DNA of 21,688 nt from Echinostoma caproni (lineage: Eukaryota > Platyhelminthes > Trematoda > Plagiorchiida > Echinostomatidae): NCBI GenBank assembly GCA_900618425.1, contig UZAN01040867.1, positions 14,533 to 36,220 of the forward strand, in the 5' to 3' direction. Below the pieces are notes generated by a model. The model made no database searches and had not been told where the DNA came from. It saw only the letters and a program-made list of their open reading frames with translations. Both the position numbers and the translations under genes were made by a program. The first letter of the stretch is position 1, and every line of letters starts with the position of its first letter. Positions 19,577-21,688 of this stretch are shown here, piece by piece.

Positions 19577-19589
19577 TGCATACTTGAGA
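19577..19589 (+). repeat. Left 13-bp target-site duplication (candidate)
   Basis: TGCATACTTGAGA is repeated exactly at 20597-20609, with different bases on either side. The two copies bracket the RTE-like remnant at the distance expected of an insertion. By rough count a 13-mer match by chance within a few hundred bases of each end has odds near one in a thousand. Confidence 0.65.
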
Positions 19590-20596
19590 CGAACATAATG
19601 TTCGTCCAAAATCTAATTTAGTTGCACAATATTCTGGACATTATAAAGTATGGTCAGATACAGAAAAATGTTAAAAAAATGCTAGCAGTAGCCTCATGAA
19701 CATTAATAAATGTTTTTTAAAAAGTGTTTTGATGTCTGCACAATATGTTTGTTGCTGTCGCTCACAAGTGGTTTTGGGGAAGGGATCAGATAACGAGTAT
19801 CGAAAACTAGAGCAGCTTTTGCCAACCTGCGGCAACTGTGACACCGCCATTATATTTGGCTATCCATTAGGGGAAGGATGTACATAGCCGCCGTTCGTAG
19901 TGTTCTACTTTACGGTTATGAGACCTGACCTGTCCGAGCGGAGGATACTGATCGACCTTCTGTGTTCGACCCTTGATGCCTTCGAAGCATTGCTCTTGTG
20001 TCTGGAGGGAACATGATGTGAGTAATGACGGAATTCATCGTCGTGGATTGGGTACCGAAGGTCGTGCTCTAAAAGAACTAATCACTTTACGTCGACTCAG
20101 ATTTCCTTGTCACGTTTTGCGTACGCCTGTCCATCGTCTGCCTCTTCGTGATTTCTTTGCACTTACTGGGCAAGGCTTGAAGAAGCGCCCACGTGGTCAG
20201 ACCATGACCTGGCGTAGAAGTATGAGAAAGTTAGCTCCAGCATTGGCTTCGATTAGTATAGCCGGCCTTCCATACTGGAGTCTGAGGGATGAGGATTACC
20301 TATGGTTAGAGAAGATGAGAGAAATGGCTCGGAATCGAAGTTAGTGATGCGAATGTTGTGGGGTTCGTTTGCTAAAATCCCGCTTCCCATCATAGACAGA
20401 ATCGTCAAAGTTGCTCGTAATCCTTGTTTTCTGTTTTCTCATTTTCTTTTAATCAATCTGTACCCCTTACTACCTTTTTATCCCTTCTTTTTCTTTGGTA
20501 CCATGTTTGTCGCTCGTCAGGTATGCGTATCCGGTACTATATATTCCTTTGTTGAACTGCCTCAATGCTCCACTGCTTGATCGCTTGTACTTATAT
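19590..20596 (+). mobile_element. 5'-truncated RTE-like non-LTR retrotransposon
   Basis: This is an insertion of about 1 kb between two 13-bp direct repeats. Its interior encodes the region after the reverse transcriptase domain of an RTE-like (SR2/Perere-type) element, and nothing of the endonuclease or catalytic RT motifs is present, as expected after 5' truncation during target-primed reverse transcription. 3' of the coding part (20375-20596) is a pyrimidine-rich untranslated stretch without a long A tail. RTE elements usually end in short repeats rather than a poly(A), which fits loosely. From 19590 to about 19750 no protein similarity is visible, so either this part is heavily mutated or the left boundary is later than the repeat suggests. 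Confidence 0.65.
19752..20371 (+). pseudogene. RTE-like reverse transcriptase, C-terminal tail, broken
   Basis: The family tail can be followed in order: SKTRAAFANLR (19800-19832), SIRGRMYIAAVRSVLLYG (to about 19918), PVRAEDTDR and CLRSIA, then after a frame change WREHDVSNDGIHRRGLG, LITLRRLRFPCHVLRTPVHR, GQTMTWRRSMRKLAPAL, and WLEKMREMARNRS. These are the hallmark phrases of the post-RT region in RTE-type elements of flukes (compare family forms such as the LRWLGHVLRM signature). Damage: in-frame stops at 19791, 19839, 19926 and 19974, a net frame change at about 19995-19999, and adjacent TAG and TGA at 20342 and 20345 where the family usually continues with Gln-Trp. The stops at 19839, 19926, 19974 and 20345 are TGA where Trp or Arg codons are usual, consistent with point decay. 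Non-functional. Confidence 0.85.
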
Positions 20597-20609
20597 TGCA
20601 TACTTGAGA
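20597..20609 (+). repeat. Right 13-bp target-site duplication (candidate)
   Basis: Exact repeat of TGCATACTTGAGA from 19577-19589, marking the probable 3' boundary of the RTE-like insertion. Confidence 0.65.
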
Positions 20610-20812
20610 ATTTAGTTAGTGAAACCATTTTTGTTGACTATTTTTAGCTTATGAGGTTTTCATACTGTTTTACTTTCCATAAATAGGGGAGCTGGGTGAT
20701 CATGGCAAGCACTAATTCCGGATCAGTTTTATAACAAGTACAGCCAGCATTATCGACACCTCAGCCAATTCAACTGTTTTATTCCTTCACGAGCTCGTAT
20801 ATATCATGACCC

Positions 20813-20830
20813 GTGTGTGTGTGTGTGTGT
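20813..20830. repeat. (GT)9 microsatellite
   Basis: Pure GT tract of nine units. It lies inside a 76-codon open frame (20813-21043), where it would encode alternating Cys and Val, an argument against that frame being real from its start. Confidence 0.9.
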
Positions 20831-20834
20831 GATC

Positions 20835-21688
20835 CTCCTGAAAACAGAAACGTGCGGCTTTGTGGGGAAAGTACTAAAAACGAGCTCACAGTTAACCTAT
20901 CAATCATCATGCTCTTTTATTCCTGTTCGGTATTTTGGGAACTGATAAAAGCTGTTGAAGATCATTTGATCGGGATTTTGATTGTGAAACACGGTTTACA
21001 CAAGGTAGGCACACCTGATAATGATTACAATCAACACAAGTGAGTGAGACTGCGAAATATTTTCGTCATGTAATGGTGTGAATATCAGTGACACAATATG
21101 GTCCAATAAAGATGAACTAATCAGTTGTGAATCGTTTCCATCGCCCCGGGGTTTCATCTTCACGTATAATTTTGACCGGCATACATAGCTGCGAGTTACT
21201 AAAAATGACTGTTCACCTGAAATCGTGTTCTAAGTCGAGTTCCATTTGAACCCACCCCAGATGCGATGGCATTTAAAAAATTCCGTCCAACACTCTTCAA
21301 ACTCATAATATTGCTAAACTAATACACTGATTTGATGTCCACTGTGGTAACCTAGATTAACCAACCAGATACTGATTAATGAATCAAAAAGACTGGCTGA
21401 ACACAAATGTGCGGTAAATACACACGGAAGTGAGGAACTTTCTTCATATACTAAGACAAACTGAAGTCTAACAATGAACAGTAATAGTTCGATAGACAAA
21501 AAGAAGTTAAAAATGGAGTTTTGTTTTCCAATCAAATTATAAAATGGAATATGAAGTGGGAACCATCATGTTACACAAAATACTAAAAACAAACAATTGT
21601 AGGACAGGAGCAATTTTTGGGCAAAATATTTCGAACTCATCGGGAAAAGTTGTTAGTGTGTTTCAAAAATCTATTAAGTCAAAATTAG
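20835..21688. other. No recognisable feature
   Basis: The 3' part of a plus-strand frame to 21043 ends near a GTAGGC that could act as a splice donor (about 21005), but the evidence is thin. A 73-codon minus frame (21314-21535) is AT-rich with no motif. The window ends in AT-rich sequence. Confidence 0.5.

Noticed and set aside
20302..20580. 92-codon open frame downstream of the RTE-like remnant
   Set aside because: Its first part is a shifted-frame reading of the pseudogene and the rest is the pyrimidine-rich 3' untranslated stretch.
19590..20596. RTE-like element as the direct partner that mobilises the nearby SINEs
   Set aside because: SINE and partner LINE often share a 3' end, but I see no similarity between the 3' end here and the SINE 3' body (CTTCCTAGCTTTTCAG).
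20813..21043. 76-codon frame starting in the GT microsatellite
   Set aside because: The start lies in a (GT)9 tract giving Cys-Val repeats. The remainder has no recognised motif, though an internal exon cannot be excluded.
1..21688. CRISPR array, bacterial operon, rRNA or phage genes
   Set aside because: No regularly spaced direct repeats, no dense same-strand coding, no ribosomal RNA motifs. The sequence is of eukaryotic non-coding type.

Overview
This window looks like non-coding, repeat-rich DNA from a eukaryotic genome, most likely a trematode flatworm (schistosome or relative). GC is roughly 40% by eye. There is no dense gene content, open frames are short, and the dinucleotide microsatellites are of animal type. 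The lineage call rests on two things. One is a set of tRNA-derived short interspersed elements (SINEs) whose bodies carry a hammerhead-ribozyme module, the layout known from the schistosome Sm-alpha family. The other is the C-terminal tail of an RTE-like non-LTR retrotransposon of a kind common in flukes. The call is inference: no single-copy gene was recognised to confirm it. Three single-base Ns (9086, 9823, 18360) suggest a draft assembly.

Layout. 1-1340: nothing recognisable. 1345-3715: four SINE copies. The minus-strand copy at 1345-1484 has clean A and B boxes and no ribozyme. At 2665-2850 two minus-strand copies are joined end to end. The plus-strand copy at 3572-3715 keeps a hammerhead CTGATGA. 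3715-8430: nearly featureless, apart from a TG tract, a small tandem duplication, a GC-richer patch and the two longest open frames (143 and 147 codons, unrecognised). 8430-8550: another decayed hammerhead SINE. 10505-10690: a SINE-like copy with striking nested inverted repeats, followed by a candidate two-exon gene for a short secreted peptide (10806-11051, speculative). 12960-13300: a palindrome inside an inverted repeat, overlapping an unrecognised 134-codon frame. 13689-13722: a long CA tract. 15811-15861: an octamer minisatellite. 17110-17215: one more SINE-like fossil on the minus strand.

18990-20610 is the richest part. Three hammerhead SINE copies lie within about 450 bp (plus, minus, plus), the last two head to head. 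The last keeps an almost complete hammerhead fold, but with G at the cleavage position. It is followed by a 5'-truncated RTE-like element whose reading frame has four internal stops and a frameshift. A 13-bp perfect direct repeat flanks that element and is probably its target-site duplication.

Nothing here forms an operon or pathway. The theme is dead or dying retroelements. The best candidate for an unusual system is the graded series of hammerhead-ribozyme SINEs, from nearly intact to barely recognisable, including end-to-end and head-to-head pairs.
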